DNA of 64,000 nt from CAYMZZ01 sp046297935 (lineage in GTDB: Bacteria > Bacteroidota > Bacteroidia > Chitinophagales > Chitinophagaceae). Shown piece by piece: positions 43,406-52,306 of the stretch (the stretch's first letter is position 1; each line of letters begins with the position of its first letter). The notes beneath the pieces are model-generated. The model saw only the letters and a list, made by a program, of their open reading frames with translations. It did no database searches and was not told where the DNA came from. Made by a program: the position numbers and the translations under genes. The stretch spans positions 62,001 to 126,000 of the forward strand of contig JBKBHA010000010.1 of the NCBI GenBank assembly GCA_046297935.1. The letters are read 5' to 3'.

Positions 43406-43885
43406 ATGCCTCTTCGCTGGCACCTTTTCCGAATCATTTGCGTACTGCATATCCTTTCTGGTTTGCTGATCAGCTTAACCAGCATGGTCGAGTTTCTGAA
43501 CCGGGGTGGAATATGGAATCTCATTTACCTGTTGCTGGGAGTATTGATTATTGCGCTGGGATCTTTTTCTGTCACCATTCTGAATCGAAATTATCCCGAT
43601 GAACCAGTGGAAGGTCGAACGAAGAAAGTATACAATCGTCTTTTTTTGTTGAGTTTTCTGGCTTCGCTTTTTCTCTTTGCTTTGTTTTTTCGAAATCTAC
43701 AGACCATGCTTGATGCCAGAAAACTGCTCCGAATTAACCTATCCGACCTGCCATGGCCTTTCTGGTCTGCATTATTGGTGAGTGGCCTTACACTCATCAA
43801 CCATTTCCTCGTGTTGTGGGGACTTTTCGCTCTACGCCGCGCGCTGCTCTATAACTTTTCGCAGAAGAAATTTGAGTTTGAGTGA
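43406..43885 (+). CDS. Small integral membrane protein
   Basis: The 159-residue product has four predicted membrane helices (near 8-27, 37-58, 77-97, 115-142) joined by short loops, with a basic loop YPDEPVEGRTKKVYNR in the middle. I do not recognise the family. The preceding family C array would form its leader. It converges on the protease gene with six bases between stops. Confidence 0.65.
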   Translation: MPLRWHLFRIICVLHILSGLLISLTSMVEFLNRGGIWNLIYLLLGVLIIALGSFSVTILNRNYPDEPVEGRTKKVYNRLFLLSFLASLFLFALFFRNLQTMLDARKLLRINLSDLPWPFWSALLVSGLTLINHFLVLWGLFALRRALLYNFSQKKFEFE

Positions 43886-43891
43886 AGGAGT

Positions 43892-45259
43892 TTATTCGCC
43901 CCTGCGCCAGCGGTAATAAATAAAGAGACCGCCGGCAACCAGCAAAATCGCAAAGATCCGAAACATATAGTGCCTGCTCACTGCCTCGCGGTCGGCGCCG
44001 GCATCAATTCGCCTGTGGCATTCATCCAAAAAAATACTCAGTTCCGGATAATCGGGGTTCAATCTTTTAACCACTTCAAATCTTCGAAGGGCTTTGCTAT
44101 AGTATCCTTTATAGAAATAATCCAGCGCCCGGTTATACGAACGCGTGGCATCACTGGCCATGGGTACCACATCAACCGAGTCAAGAAACTGCCTGATCAT
44201 ATACCCTGGTATGGAAAAATTGAATCCGCTGGCCAGATTGCTGGCCGCCTGGTCTATACTGCCAAAAGTGGCCAACCCAACCACCTGGCCGCGATCATTA
44301 CACACGGGGCTGCCGCTGCTTCCATGGGTGATCATCGCGTCCATTTGAATGACTGGCCATCCACCGATCGATTTTTTTATCGCACTAACGAGTCCAGCCG
44401 TCAGCGTCGGCTCCATATTCGTTTCGCGGGCCAGATAAAAATTGGATGTAACCGGTGCGGGATATCCGTACACCAATACCGGCTCCCCAATGCGTGCCAA
44501 CGAATCACGACTCAGTTGAAGGGTGGGCATCTGATTTACACTATCGATCTTCAGTATCGCCACATCTTTCCCCGGCATAGCCTTACCCTTAATTACTACA
44601 CGAGCCGGGCGACGACGCACAGGTAAATCGATTCCATTGCTGTTGGCTCGGTATTGCACAAAAATCTCCTTCTTCAGATCGAAAATGATCATCGACGAAA
44701 CCTGAGCATACAGCACACTGTATGCATTGTTCAACAAATCACGCTGCTCATCCGTCAATGTCATTTCCCAGGCCTCTTCAAGGGATCTGATATTGGCATC
44801 CGTTACGTCCTGGTAGGTGGTCTGTATAAACTTGCGACGGATAAAGGAGCTGTCACGATCAATAATATGACAATTGGTTACCAAATAACCGTCCTCCGTA
44901 ACAAAAAAGCCGGTACCCGCCGCTATGATTCGGTGATTTTGCCTGAAATATGCAGTGGTAGCTGAAAAATACCGATTGGGATTATTGGAAAGCGACTTTA
45001 CTACTATGTCGAGCTTAGCCTCGGCCGGCAGCAAGTTGCCGGTAGCATCCAGCCGCCTTACGGAGTCGACCAGCTTATCGAAGCGGTCCTGATTGATCTC
45101 CACCTTATTAACATATACGGTAGCTGCGAAAACGGTTTGAACCATCGCTATTCCGGGCGAATTGCCCGCATAATTCTGTTCTGCCGTTATCGCCTGTGCC
45201 CAACCACCGACCGAAAACAGGCAAAGAGAAACGACCAGTGCGGTCCGGGAGATTTTCAT
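43892..45259 (-). CDS. Trypsin-like serine protease with C-terminal membrane anchor
   Basis: The start at 45259 (MKISRTALVVSLCLFSVGGWAQ) gives a signal peptide; an ATG at 45286 is an alternative. The 455-residue product has a full triad: H131 in VTNCHII, D232 in KDVAILKID and S315 in THGSSGSPVC. About 100 residues separate His and Asp, far more than in HtrA proteases, so a helical insert lies between them. No PDZ domain follows; instead there is a TPR-like segment (YNRALDYFYKGYYSKALRRFEVV) and a single membrane helix at the extreme C-terminus (IFAILLVAGGLFIYY). This places the protease in the periplasm, anchored to the inner membrane. The target is unknown. Confidence 0.85.
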   Translation of the reverse strand: MKISRTALVVSLCLFSVGGWAQAITAEQNYAGNSPGIAMVQTVFAATVYVNKVEINQDRFDKLVDSVRRLDATGNLLPAEAKLDIVVKSLSNNPNRYFSATTAYFRQNHRIIAAGTGFFVTEDGYLVTNCHIIDRDSSFIRRKFIQTTYQDVTDANIRSLEEAWEMTLTDEQRDLLNNAYSVLYAQVSSMIIFDLKKEIFVQYRANSNGIDLPVRRRPARVVIKGKAMPGKDVAILKIDSVNQMPTLQLSRDSLARIGEPVLVYGYPAPVTSNFYLARETNMEPTLTAGLVSAIKKSIGGWPVIQMDAMITHGSSGSPVCNDRGQVVGLATFGSIDQAASNLASGFNFSIPGYMIRQFLDSVDVVPMASDATRSYNRALDYFYKGYYSKALRRFEVVKRLNPDYPELSIFLDECHRRIDAGADREAVSRHYMFRIFAILLVAGGLFIYYRWRRGE

Positions 45260-45423
45260 TTTAGTACATTCCACTAACGCCATCAAAATAATAAAAGCTT
45301 TTCAATACCAACGCGATTCCCTGCAAATTTATGCTGCAATTTCCACGGAATCGGTATATTCGGGATAACGGTTGCATTCGTCGGTATGGACGGAGCAACC
45401 TTTTATTTTTTGATTGACTGCTT

Positions 45424-46872
45424 ATGACCGGACAACAACTTTTTGAGCAATACCTTACATATCCTGGCACCTGGGACGAAATGTGCCAGGGCGAGAGCAT
45501 TCGAAATCAGTACAGCCGCGTATTTGAAGATATTCGTCAGATGCCGACCGAGTTGCTACAGCAAAAAGTGCAACTGGCCGGAGAGTTGTTCATGAACCAG
45601 GGTATCACTTTTACCGTATACAGCGACGATGCCGGTATCGAAAAAATATTTCCTTTCGACATAATCCCCCGTATACTGACAGGCACTGAGTGGGATCATA
45701 TTCAAAAAGGTATTACACAGCGCCTGAAAGCCCTCAATCTTTTTCTGAAAGATATATATAGTGATCAGCAGATATTAAAAGACGGGATCATACCTGCCGA
45801 ACTTATTGCGAGCTGCCCCCATTTCACCCGGGAGGTTTTTGGTATACAGGTGCCGCATGATCTGTATGTACACATCTCCGGCATCGACCTGATTCGAGGT
45901 CAGGAAGGCACTTTTTATATTCTCGAAGACAATCTGCGTACGCCTTCCGGTGTGTCTTATATGTTGGAAAATCGCGAAGTTACCAAGCGCATTTTCCCTG
46001 GAATGCTCACTTCCAGCAAAGCCAGAATGATCAACAATTATCCGCTGCTCCTGCACGACATACTGGGTAGTCTGGCACCGCAGCAGTTGAGCAACCCTAC
46101 CGTGGTATTGTTGACCCCCGGTGTATTCAATTCCGCCTACTTCGAACATAGCTTCCTCGCTCGCCAGATGGGCATTCCACTTGTTGAAGGGCGTGATCTG
46201 CTGGTTGACAACCACAAAGTGTATATGAAAACCACCGCCGGACTGCAGCAGGTTCACGTAATTTACCGGCGTTTGGATGATGATTTTCTGGACCCGCTGG
46301 TATTCCGGCCCGACAGCGCGCTGGGTGTGCCGGGCTTGATGGGGGCATACCGAAAAGGCAATGTCGCCATCGTAAATGCAGTGGGAAACGGTGTTGCCGA
46401 CGACAAAGCCGTTTATGCATACGTGCCGGCGATGATCAGGTACTACCTGAACGAAGAAATTATTTTGCCGAACGTTCCCACTTATAGTCTCGAAAATCCG
46501 GATGAGCGACAGTATGTGTTTGATCGTCTGGACCAAATGGTTGTTAAACGCACTAACCAGTCCGGTGGCTATGGCATGCTCATGGGTAATAGTGCATCCG
46601 ATGAAGAACTTAGCAATATTCGTACTGCCATCAACGAAACTCCGCGGGAGTTTATCGCACAACCAATTATCAGACTTTCCACTGTTCCCTGTTTCATCGA
46701 TGGCAAACTTCAACCCCGCCATGTCGATCTTCGGCCTTATGCGCTTTGCGGCCCTAACGGAATACAGATCGTACCTGGTGGACTGACAAGGGTGGCATTG
46801 CGCGATGGCTCGCTGGTGGTAAACTCCTCCCAGGGAGGTGGTAGCAAGGATACCTGGGTGGTGGATCTTTGA
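45424..46872 (+). CDS. Circularly permuted ATP-grasp family protein
   Basis: The 482-residue product belongs to the DUF404/DUF407 circularly permuted ATP-grasp type. Typical segments are LEDNLRTPSGVSYMLENR, VIYRRLDDDFLDPL, NAVGNGVADDKAVYAYVPAMIRYYL and the later MVVKRTNQSGGYGMLMG, which is the glycine-rich nucleotide loop. Members of this family are proposed to make peptide or amide bonds. It is followed by the alpha-E gene and the transglutaminase gene, the same three-gene set found in many bacteria; the product of the set is not known. Confidence 0.93.
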   Translation: MTGQQLFEQYLTYPGTWDEMCQGESIRNQYSRVFEDIRQMPTELLQQKVQLAGELFMNQGITFTVYSDDAGIEKIFPFDIIPRILTGTEWDHIQKGITQRLKALNLFLKDIYSDQQILKDGIIPAELIASCPHFTREVFGIQVPHDLYVHISGIDLIRGQEGTFYILEDNLRTPSGVSYMLENREVTKRIFPGMLTSSKARMINNYPLLLHDILGSLAPQQLSNPTVVLLTPGVFNSAYFEHSFLARQMGIPLVEGRDLLVDNHKVYMKTTAGLQQVHVIYRRLDDDFLDPLVFRPDSALGVPGLMGAYRKGNVAIVNAVGNGVADDKAVYAYVPAMIRYYLNEEIILPNVPTYSLENPDERQYVFDRLDQMVVKRTNQSGGYGMLMGNSASDEELSNIRTAINETPREFIAQPIIRLSTVPCFIDGKLQPRHVDLRPYALCGPNGIQIVPGGLTRVALRDGSLVVNSSQGGGSKDTWVVDL

Positions 46873-46935
46873 GAAATGTGCAATTGTGCAAGTGTGAAAA
46901 CCTGCCTGCCGGCAGGCAGATGTGCAAAAGTGTAA
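46871..46935. repeat. Family A repeat fragment (copy A5) with palindrome
   Basis: A few degenerate ATGTGCAA-type units on both sides of CTGCCTGCCGGCAGGCAG (46902-46919), the same palindrome core as at 4146-4165. There is no full complementary arm, so this copy is eroded. It lies just after the ATP-grasp gene stop. Confidence 0.7.
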
Positions 46936-46942
46936 ACCGGCA

Positions 46943-47061
46943 AATAACTCAATATCTCAACAACTAAACATCCGAACAACAAAACAACTCAACAACCCAA
47001 CAACCAAACAACTCAACAACTAAACAACTAAACAACTCAACAACAAAACAACTCCACAACT
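46943..47061 (+). repeat. Family C octamer array (copy C2)
   Basis: About fourteen 8-base units (CAACTAAA, CAACTCAA, CAACAAAA and variants) run directly into CAACTCCC, followed by the ATG at 47065. Except for one G near the left end it is free of G, like copy C1. Confidence 0.82.
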
Positions 47062-47064
47062 CCC

Positions 47065-48006
47065 ATGCTTAGCCGCATCGCCGACTCTCTTTTTTGGCTT
47101 TCACGATATATGGAGCGTACCGACTGTTTGACACGAATGGTTCGGACCCATTATATTCTCGCCTTTGACGCGGGGAGCCATTCCACTTTTGAATGGCATG
47201 ATATGGCTCGGCTGTTTGCATCGCCGCTCACCGACGATAGCCGACAAAAAGCCGAACAATCTGAAACAGTACTGCCCTTTCTGATCGCCGAGGTTGCCAA
47301 CTTCAACTCAGCGAAAGTGCTTATCTCGAGAGCCCGTGAAAATGCCAGAGGGGTGCAGGATAATATCACGAAGGAAGTATGGGAACAGGTGAACCAGCTT
47401 TATCACCTGGTAAATCAGCCTGGCCTAAACAATTCGCTGGCGGGGCCTCGTGCGCTTGAAATATTAGACCAGTTGGAACAACACAACACTCTTTTTTATG
47501 GCGTAACCGACAGCACCATGCCACGGGGACTTGGCTGGAATTTTATGAACCTTGGCAAGTATATCGAGCGCAGTCTGTTGACAATTGATGTACTGCAGGC
47601 TCATTTTGCAAAAATCGACTACAGGTTGGAACCGAGCCAGGACCTGCTATATTGGAAGCATCTATTATATTCTCTATCCGGCTACGAGTTATACCTGAAG
47701 AAGTACACCCGCGGATTACATAACCTGAACGTGATTGACCATACTGTCTTCAACCAGGACTTTCCACGCTCAGTTGTCTATTCACTGCAGCGGGTTAGGC
47801 GCTATTTTGAATATGTGGAACAGGATACGAAAATGGAAGGCAGCATCGCACTGCAAAAAAGTTTCGGTCGAACCTGCAGTCGGGTTGAGTTTACCGACAC
47901 CCAATGGGTGCGCGACCAGGGACTTGCTCCTTTCCTGCAGGATTTGAAAACAGACCTTATTGAGTTTTCGAACCAGCTAACCCGCATTTATTTTTCATAT
48001 GCTTAA
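47065..48006 (+). CDS. Alpha-E domain protein (DUF403)
   Basis: The 313-residue all-helical protein begins MLSRIADSLFWLSRYMERTD, the hallmark start of alpha-E proteins. Further conserved segments are ENARGVQDNITKEVWEQVNQLY and GLGWNFMNLGKYIERSL. It belongs with the ATP-grasp gene before it and the transglutaminase gene after it. The biochemical role is unknown; genome context suggests a scaffold or enzyme for peptide tagging or ligation. The stop is 10 bases from the next start. Confidence 0.93.
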   Translation: MLSRIADSLFWLSRYMERTDCLTRMVRTHYILAFDAGSHSTFEWHDMARLFASPLTDDSRQKAEQSETVLPFLIAEVANFNSAKVLISRARENARGVQDNITKEVWEQVNQLYHLVNQPGLNNSLAGPRALEILDQLEQHNTLFYGVTDSTMPRGLGWNFMNLGKYIERSLLTIDVLQAHFAKIDYRLEPSQDLLYWKHLLYSLSGYELYLKKYTRGLHNLNVIDHTVFNQDFPRSVVYSLQRVRRYFEYVEQDTKMEGSIALQKSFGRTCSRVEFTDTQWVRDQGLAPFLQDLKTDLIEFSNQLTRIYFSYA

Positions 48007-48015
48007 CTTCGATTG

Positions 48016-48957
48016 ATGCCAGTTTTCAATATTCATCACGTAACCCGCTACCAATACGATCGCCCGGTAAAAGAAAGTGTAAATGAGATTAAGGTTTATC
48101 CTTATGCCTGTCGCGAACAGGAAGTACTTTACCATGAAGTAAATATATCGCAACAGCCCGACGTACTTTTGGTTACGGACTACTGGGGCAATCGTTCCGG
48201 ATTGTTTAACCGGCTGGAAGCACACCAGGAATTGACGATCGAGAGTAAACTGATTGTACGCACGCTGGGTTCTGCACCTCTCCCATCGTTGTATGCCGGT
48301 ACGATCGACGACCTTAAAAAAGATAAACAACAAAATCTGCCCCTTATTGAACTGGCACAGGGTAGCGAACCTGATCTGCGCGTTCAGCTTTCAACGCTTT
48401 GCGAGCAATTTTACTCACCGGGCATGGCTGTGCAACAAGTGGTGGAAAATTGCAACCGTTTCATTTTTGAAAATTTCCGTTACATAAAAGGAATTACCAC
48501 CGTTGAAACAACAGTTGCGGAAATATTACAACATAAAGCTGGCGTTTGTCAGGATTTCGCACATCTCATGCTGGAACTTCTGCGGCAGTTGGGTATTCCT
48601 TCGCGATACGTGAGCGGTTATATCTGTCCTAACAAAAATGGTATGCGAGGAGAAGGTGCCACCCATGCTTGGGTGGAAGCATGGCTTCCCGGATACGGCT
48701 GGAAGGGAATTGATCCAACCAATAACGCATGGGTAACAGGCCAACACGTTAAGCTGGCCATTGGCAGACATTTCAAAGATTGCACGCCTGTGAAGGGGAC
48801 TTTCAAAGGTCCAGCCCATCAGTCGCTATCGGTGTTTGTGTCGGTTGGTTACGAAGATGGCCATGTTTTTGAAGAACTGAATAATGTGCAAATGGATCTG
48901 CTGGGTACATCCGCACCTGATCTGGCGATTTTACAAAGCTTCGCAGGCCAGCAATAG
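48016..48957 (+). CDS. Transglutaminase family protein
   Basis: The ATG at 48016 (MPVFNIHHVTRYQYDRPVKES) fits the conserved N-terminus; a TTG one codon earlier is unnecessary. The 313-residue protein has the bacterial transglutaminase N-terminal beta domain and a catalytic core with C178 in KAGVCQDFAHLML, H217 in THAWVEAWLPG and D233 in GIDPTNNAW. It completes the ATP-grasp/alpha-E/transglutaminase set. No signal peptide is present, so it acts in the cytoplasm. Peptidase activity is as likely as crosslinking. Confidence 0.94.
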   Translation: MPVFNIHHVTRYQYDRPVKESVNEIKVYPYACREQEVLYHEVNISQQPDVLLVTDYWGNRSGLFNRLEAHQELTIESKLIVRTLGSAPLPSLYAGTIDDLKKDKQQNLPLIELAQGSEPDLRVQLSTLCEQFYSPGMAVQQVVENCNRFIFENFRYIKGITTVETTVAEILQHKAGVCQDFAHLMLELLRQLGIPSRYVSGYICPNKNGMRGEGATHAWVEAWLPGYGWKGIDPTNNAWVTGQHVKLAIGRHFKDCTPVKGTFKGPAHQSLSVFVSVGYEDGHVFEELNNVQMDLLGTSAPDLAILQSFAGQQ

Positions 48958-48977
48958 CAGCAAATACAGTTAAATTT

Positions 48978-50294
48978 GTGGCTGCTCCGCCATTCATTCA
49001 TTTCAAAAATTCTACTGTGGCGCAACCGCTTGCTGAACGTTTACGACCTCAAACGCTGGATGATATTGCCGGCCAATCGCACCTGACTGGCAACGGGAGT
49101 ATGTTGCGCAAAGCGTTGGATCAGGGGCATATACCTTCCATGATTTTTTGGGGTCCGCCCGGCACCGGCAAAACCAGTCTGGCCAATGTGATAGCGCAAA
49201 CGCTGAAGATTCCATTCTTTACGCTCAGCGCCATAAGCTCCGGCGTAAAAGACATACGTGAAGTCATTGAACGTGCACAGGCAGAATCAGAGGCCATACT
49301 GTTCATTGACGAAATCCACCGTTTTAATAAGGGTCAGCAGGATGCCTTGCTGGGTGCTGTTGAAAAAGGTATTGTCACCTTAATTGGCGCAACTACTGAA
49401 AATCCAAGTTTCGAAGTAAATGCGGCCCTGCTTAGTCGATGCCAGGTATATGTGCTGAAGACGCTTGATCAGCAAGACCTGGTGGCTTTGCTCGAACGCG
49501 CCATCCACAAAGACGAAGCATTAAGTAGTTATCGCATCGAATTGCGCGAAACGGAAGCCCTGATCCGACTTTCCGGAGGTGATGCCCGCAAGCTGCTCAA
49601 TTTGCTGGAAATCGTGGTGCAGGCGCTGGCCCCTGCTTCTAAAGTCCCTTCAGCTTCGCTCATCATTACCGATAAAACAGTGACTGAAGTAGCGCAGGCA
49701 CGTATTGCTCTATACGACAAGTCCGGCGAGCAGCATTACGATATCGTTTCAGCATTCATCAAGTCGATCCGCGGAAGCGACCCTAATGCTGCAGTGTACT
49801 GGCTTGCCCGGATGCTGGAAGGTGGCGAAGATGTGAAGTTTATCGCACGCAGACTGGTCATACTTGCCAGCGAAGACATTGGCAATGCCAATCCAACGGC
49901 CCTGGTAATGGCAAATGCCTGTTTCGATGCCGTCAATAAAATAGGGCATCCCGAATCGCGCATTATACTTTCGCAGTGTGCCATTTATCTGGCCTCTTCT
50001 CCTAAAAGTAATGCTTCGTATGCAGCAATTGATGCTGCTATTGCTGCCGTAAGGCAAACCGGCGACCTGCCCGTACCGCTACACATTCGCAACGCCCCAA
50101 CAAAATTGATGAAGAACATGGGCTATGGCAAAGACTATCAATACTCCCATTCCTACGAGAATAATTTTAGTGCACAGGAATACCTCCCTGAAAAAATTGC
50201 AGGTACCCGTTTCTTTGATCCTGGAAAAAACGCAAGAGAAGAAGAGCTGCGAAAATTTTTGAAAATGCTCTGGAAAGACAAATATCAATACTGA
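48978..50294 (+). CDS. rarA: Replication-associated recombination protein A (AAA+ ATPase)
   Basis: The 438-residue AAA+ protein has Walker A WGPPGTGKTS, Walker B ILFIDEIHRFNKGQQDALL, sensor 1 IGATTENPSFEVNAALLSR and the C-terminal clamp-loader-like part with RNAPTKLMKNMGYG, typical of RarA/MgsA/WRNIP1. It acts at stalled replication forks. No ATG is available near the start. The GTG at 48978 is used here, but a GTG at 49017 (MAQPLAERLRPQTLDD) begins closer to the conserved part, and a TAAATTTG box at 48971-48978 overlaps the first GTG, which would favour the second. Confidence 0.93.
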   Translation: MAAPPFIHFKNSTVAQPLAERLRPQTLDDIAGQSHLTGNGSMLRKALDQGHIPSMIFWGPPGTGKTSLANVIAQTLKIPFFTLSAISSGVKDIREVIERAQAESEAILFIDEIHRFNKGQQDALLGAVEKGIVTLIGATTENPSFEVNAALLSRCQVYVLKTLDQQDLVALLERAIHKDEALSSYRIELRETEALIRLSGGDARKLLNLLEIVVQALAPASKVPSASLIITDKTVTEVAQARIALYDKSGEQHYDIVSAFIKSIRGSDPNAAVYWLARMLEGGEDVKFIARRLVILASEDIGNANPTALVMANACFDAVNKIGHPESRIILSQCAIYLASSPKSNASYAAIDAAIAAVRQTGDLPVPLHIRNAPTKLMKNMGYGKDYQYSHSYENNFSAQEYLPEKIAGTRFFDPGKNAREEELRKFLKMLWKDKYQY

Positions 50295-50343
50295 ACAATG
50301 CATTGACGGAACACGTATATTCGTCTTCCAAATTGGTGACAAC

Positions 50344-51696
50344 ATGAAAAAGATGCTATTTGCTGCGCTACTCTGCTGGCAAAGTACTTCACTTTCGGCT
50401 CAAACGATTATTCAAAGAGATCCTGAGATAGAGAAAATGGTCAGTGAGGTTTCTTCAGACTCGCTTGAATCCTATGTTCGCCGATTGGTTTCATTTGGCA
50501 CCCGCAACACCCTTAGTCTGGCTAATAATCCGGTCCGTGGCATTGGTGCAGCGCGTAATTGGGTGCTAAAGCGTTTTCAGGAATTTGGACAACAGGCACA
50601 GGGCCGCTTCACTGCGTACATCGACAGCACTATACTGCCCGCCGACGGGCGTCGTGTTGATAAACCAACCGTACTGGGCAATGTGATGGGTATTTTGAAG
50701 GGCAGCGATCCTGCCGATCCGCGTGTATTCCTGATGAGCGCTCACCTGGATAATATGCGTAGCAGCGTAATGGACCGGGACGGCGATGCTCCCGGCGCCA
50801 ACGATGATGCCAGCGGAGTGGCGGCCGTTATGGAAACTGCCCGAATCATGTGCAAAAGAAACTTTCCGGCCACCGTTATTTTTATTGCATTTAGTGGTGA
50901 AGAACAGGGTTTGCTGGGTGCCCAATACCTGGCGGGACGGGCTCAGAAAGAAAAATGGCAGATCGAAGCCATGTTGAACAACGATATCATGGGCAGCAAC
51001 AACAGCAACGAAACAAAGGTCATGAACAATACACAAGTGCGCATTTTCAGTGAAGCGTATTCCTTATCCGATACCGGTAGGCAATTCCAGCAGATTCGGG
51101 CGCTAGGCCTGGAAAATGATGGCAAAGCCCGGCAATTGGCCCGGTATATAAAGGAAATAGGTGAACGATACGTCGATCATCTACAAATCAAAATGATCTA
51201 TAGAAATGATCGCTTCCTGCGAGGTGGCGACCATACACCTTTCGTGGCGCAGGGATATGCAGCAGTAAGAATTACCGAAATGAACGAAAACTATTATCAT
51301 CAGCATCAGGATGTACGAATGGAGAAAGGGATTCAATATGGCGACCTACCCGAATTTATGGACTTTGAATACCTCCGGCGCAATACAGCCATGAATCTTT
51401 CCTGCCTCGCCAACCTGGCGAAAGCTCCCGCTCAACCCGACGCTGTGACAATACAAACCCGCAGACTAACCAATTATAGTACCCTGAGCTGGAAAGCGCC
51501 ACAATACCGCGCAGCTGCTGGTTACTACCTGTTGATGCGCGAAACAACGAGTCCACATTGGGAGCGGAAAATATTTACAAAAGATACCGAGATTACAATC
51601 CCTTATTCAAAAGACAATTATTTCTTCGCCGTGCAGGCTGTGAGCGCCGATGGCAATGAAAGCCTTCCGGTGGTTCCAATGCCTGCCGGACGTTGA
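50344..51696 (+). CDS. Secreted M28 family zinc aminopeptidase
   Basis: The 450-residue product has a signal peptide (MKKMLFAALLCWQSTSLSAQ) and an M28 peptidase domain. Zinc ligands are visible in MSAHLDNM, GANDDASGVAAVMETARI and FSGEEQGLLGAQYL, with a further His in RGGDHTPFVAQGY and in YHQHQD. The last 100 residues look like a fibronectin-III fold (LTNYSTLSWKAPQYRAAAGYYLLMRE). It probably trims peptides in the periplasm or outside. It starts 50 bases after rarA on the same strand. Confidence 0.92.
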   Translation: MKKMLFAALLCWQSTSLSAQTIIQRDPEIEKMVSEVSSDSLESYVRRLVSFGTRNTLSLANNPVRGIGAARNWVLKRFQEFGQQAQGRFTAYIDSTILPADGRRVDKPTVLGNVMGILKGSDPADPRVFLMSAHLDNMRSSVMDRDGDAPGANDDASGVAAVMETARIMCKRNFPATVIFIAFSGEEQGLLGAQYLAGRAQKEKWQIEAMLNNDIMGSNNSNETKVMNNTQVRIFSEAYSLSDTGRQFQQIRALGLENDGKARQLARYIKEIGERYVDHLQIKMIYRNDRFLRGGDHTPFVAQGYAAVRITEMNENYYHQHQDVRMEKGIQYGDLPEFMDFEYLRRNTAMNLSCLANLAKAPAQPDAVTIQTRRLTNYSTLSWKAPQYRAAAGYYLLMRETTSPHWERKIFTKDTEITIPYSKDNYFFAVQAVSADGNESLPVVPMPAGR

Positions 51697-51699
51697 TAC

Positions 51700-52164
51700 A
51701 TGAAAAACGAATCCGTAAATACGGAAGAGTGGCGATTGAAAGCTTTTGCCGACCTCACGCCACATGAACTGTACGCAATACTTCGATTGCGTATTGAAGT
51801 CTTTGTGATTGAACAAACCTGCATCTTTCAGGATCTTGACGATAAGGATCAACACTGCTTCCATTTAATGGGGTGGCAGAACGGACAGTTGATGGCCATC
51901 ACCCGTCTGGTGCCTGCGGGTATATCTTATGCCGAACCTTCTATCGGCAGAGTGGCCACTTCGCCCTCCGCACGGCGTTCTGGCTGGGGACGGCGTCTGA
52001 TGCAGGAAAGCATCAGGCAAATAGAAAATCTCTTCGGAAAACAATCCATTCGTATTGGCGCTCAGTTGTACCTGAAAAATTTTTATGAGTCGTTCGGCTT
52101 TATACAGTCCAGCGACGTATACCTTGAAGATGGTATTGAACACATCGAAATGATCCGCCACTGA
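51700..52164 (+). CDS. GNAT family acetyltransferase, ElaA type
   Basis: The 154-residue protein starts MKNESVNTEEWRLKAFADLTPHELYAILRLRIEVFVIEQ and continues DLDDKDQHCFHLMG, which matches the ElaA subgroup. The acetyl-CoA loop is in RVATSPSARRSGWGRRLMQ. The acceptor is unknown. It begins three bases after the M28 peptidase stop codon, so the two are probably co-transcribed. Confidence 0.9.
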   Translation: MKNESVNTEEWRLKAFADLTPHELYAILRLRIEVFVIEQTCIFQDLDDKDQHCFHLMGWQNGQLMAITRLVPAGISYAEPSIGRVATSPSARRSGWGRRLMQESIRQIENLFGKQSIRIGAQLYLKNFYESFGFIQSSDVYLEDGIEHIEMIRH

Positions 52165-52306
52165 CTTCTCGTAGTTTCACTAGGTAAAAAAACAAAGTTC
52201 GGCTGCACAATAAAAAAAATTCGCCGAATCATTTCAGTCTTCGCGTTTTCTTTACCTACTTTGACCTCGAAATCCAATAGCAGAATTTAACCAGAAATCT
52301 GAATCT

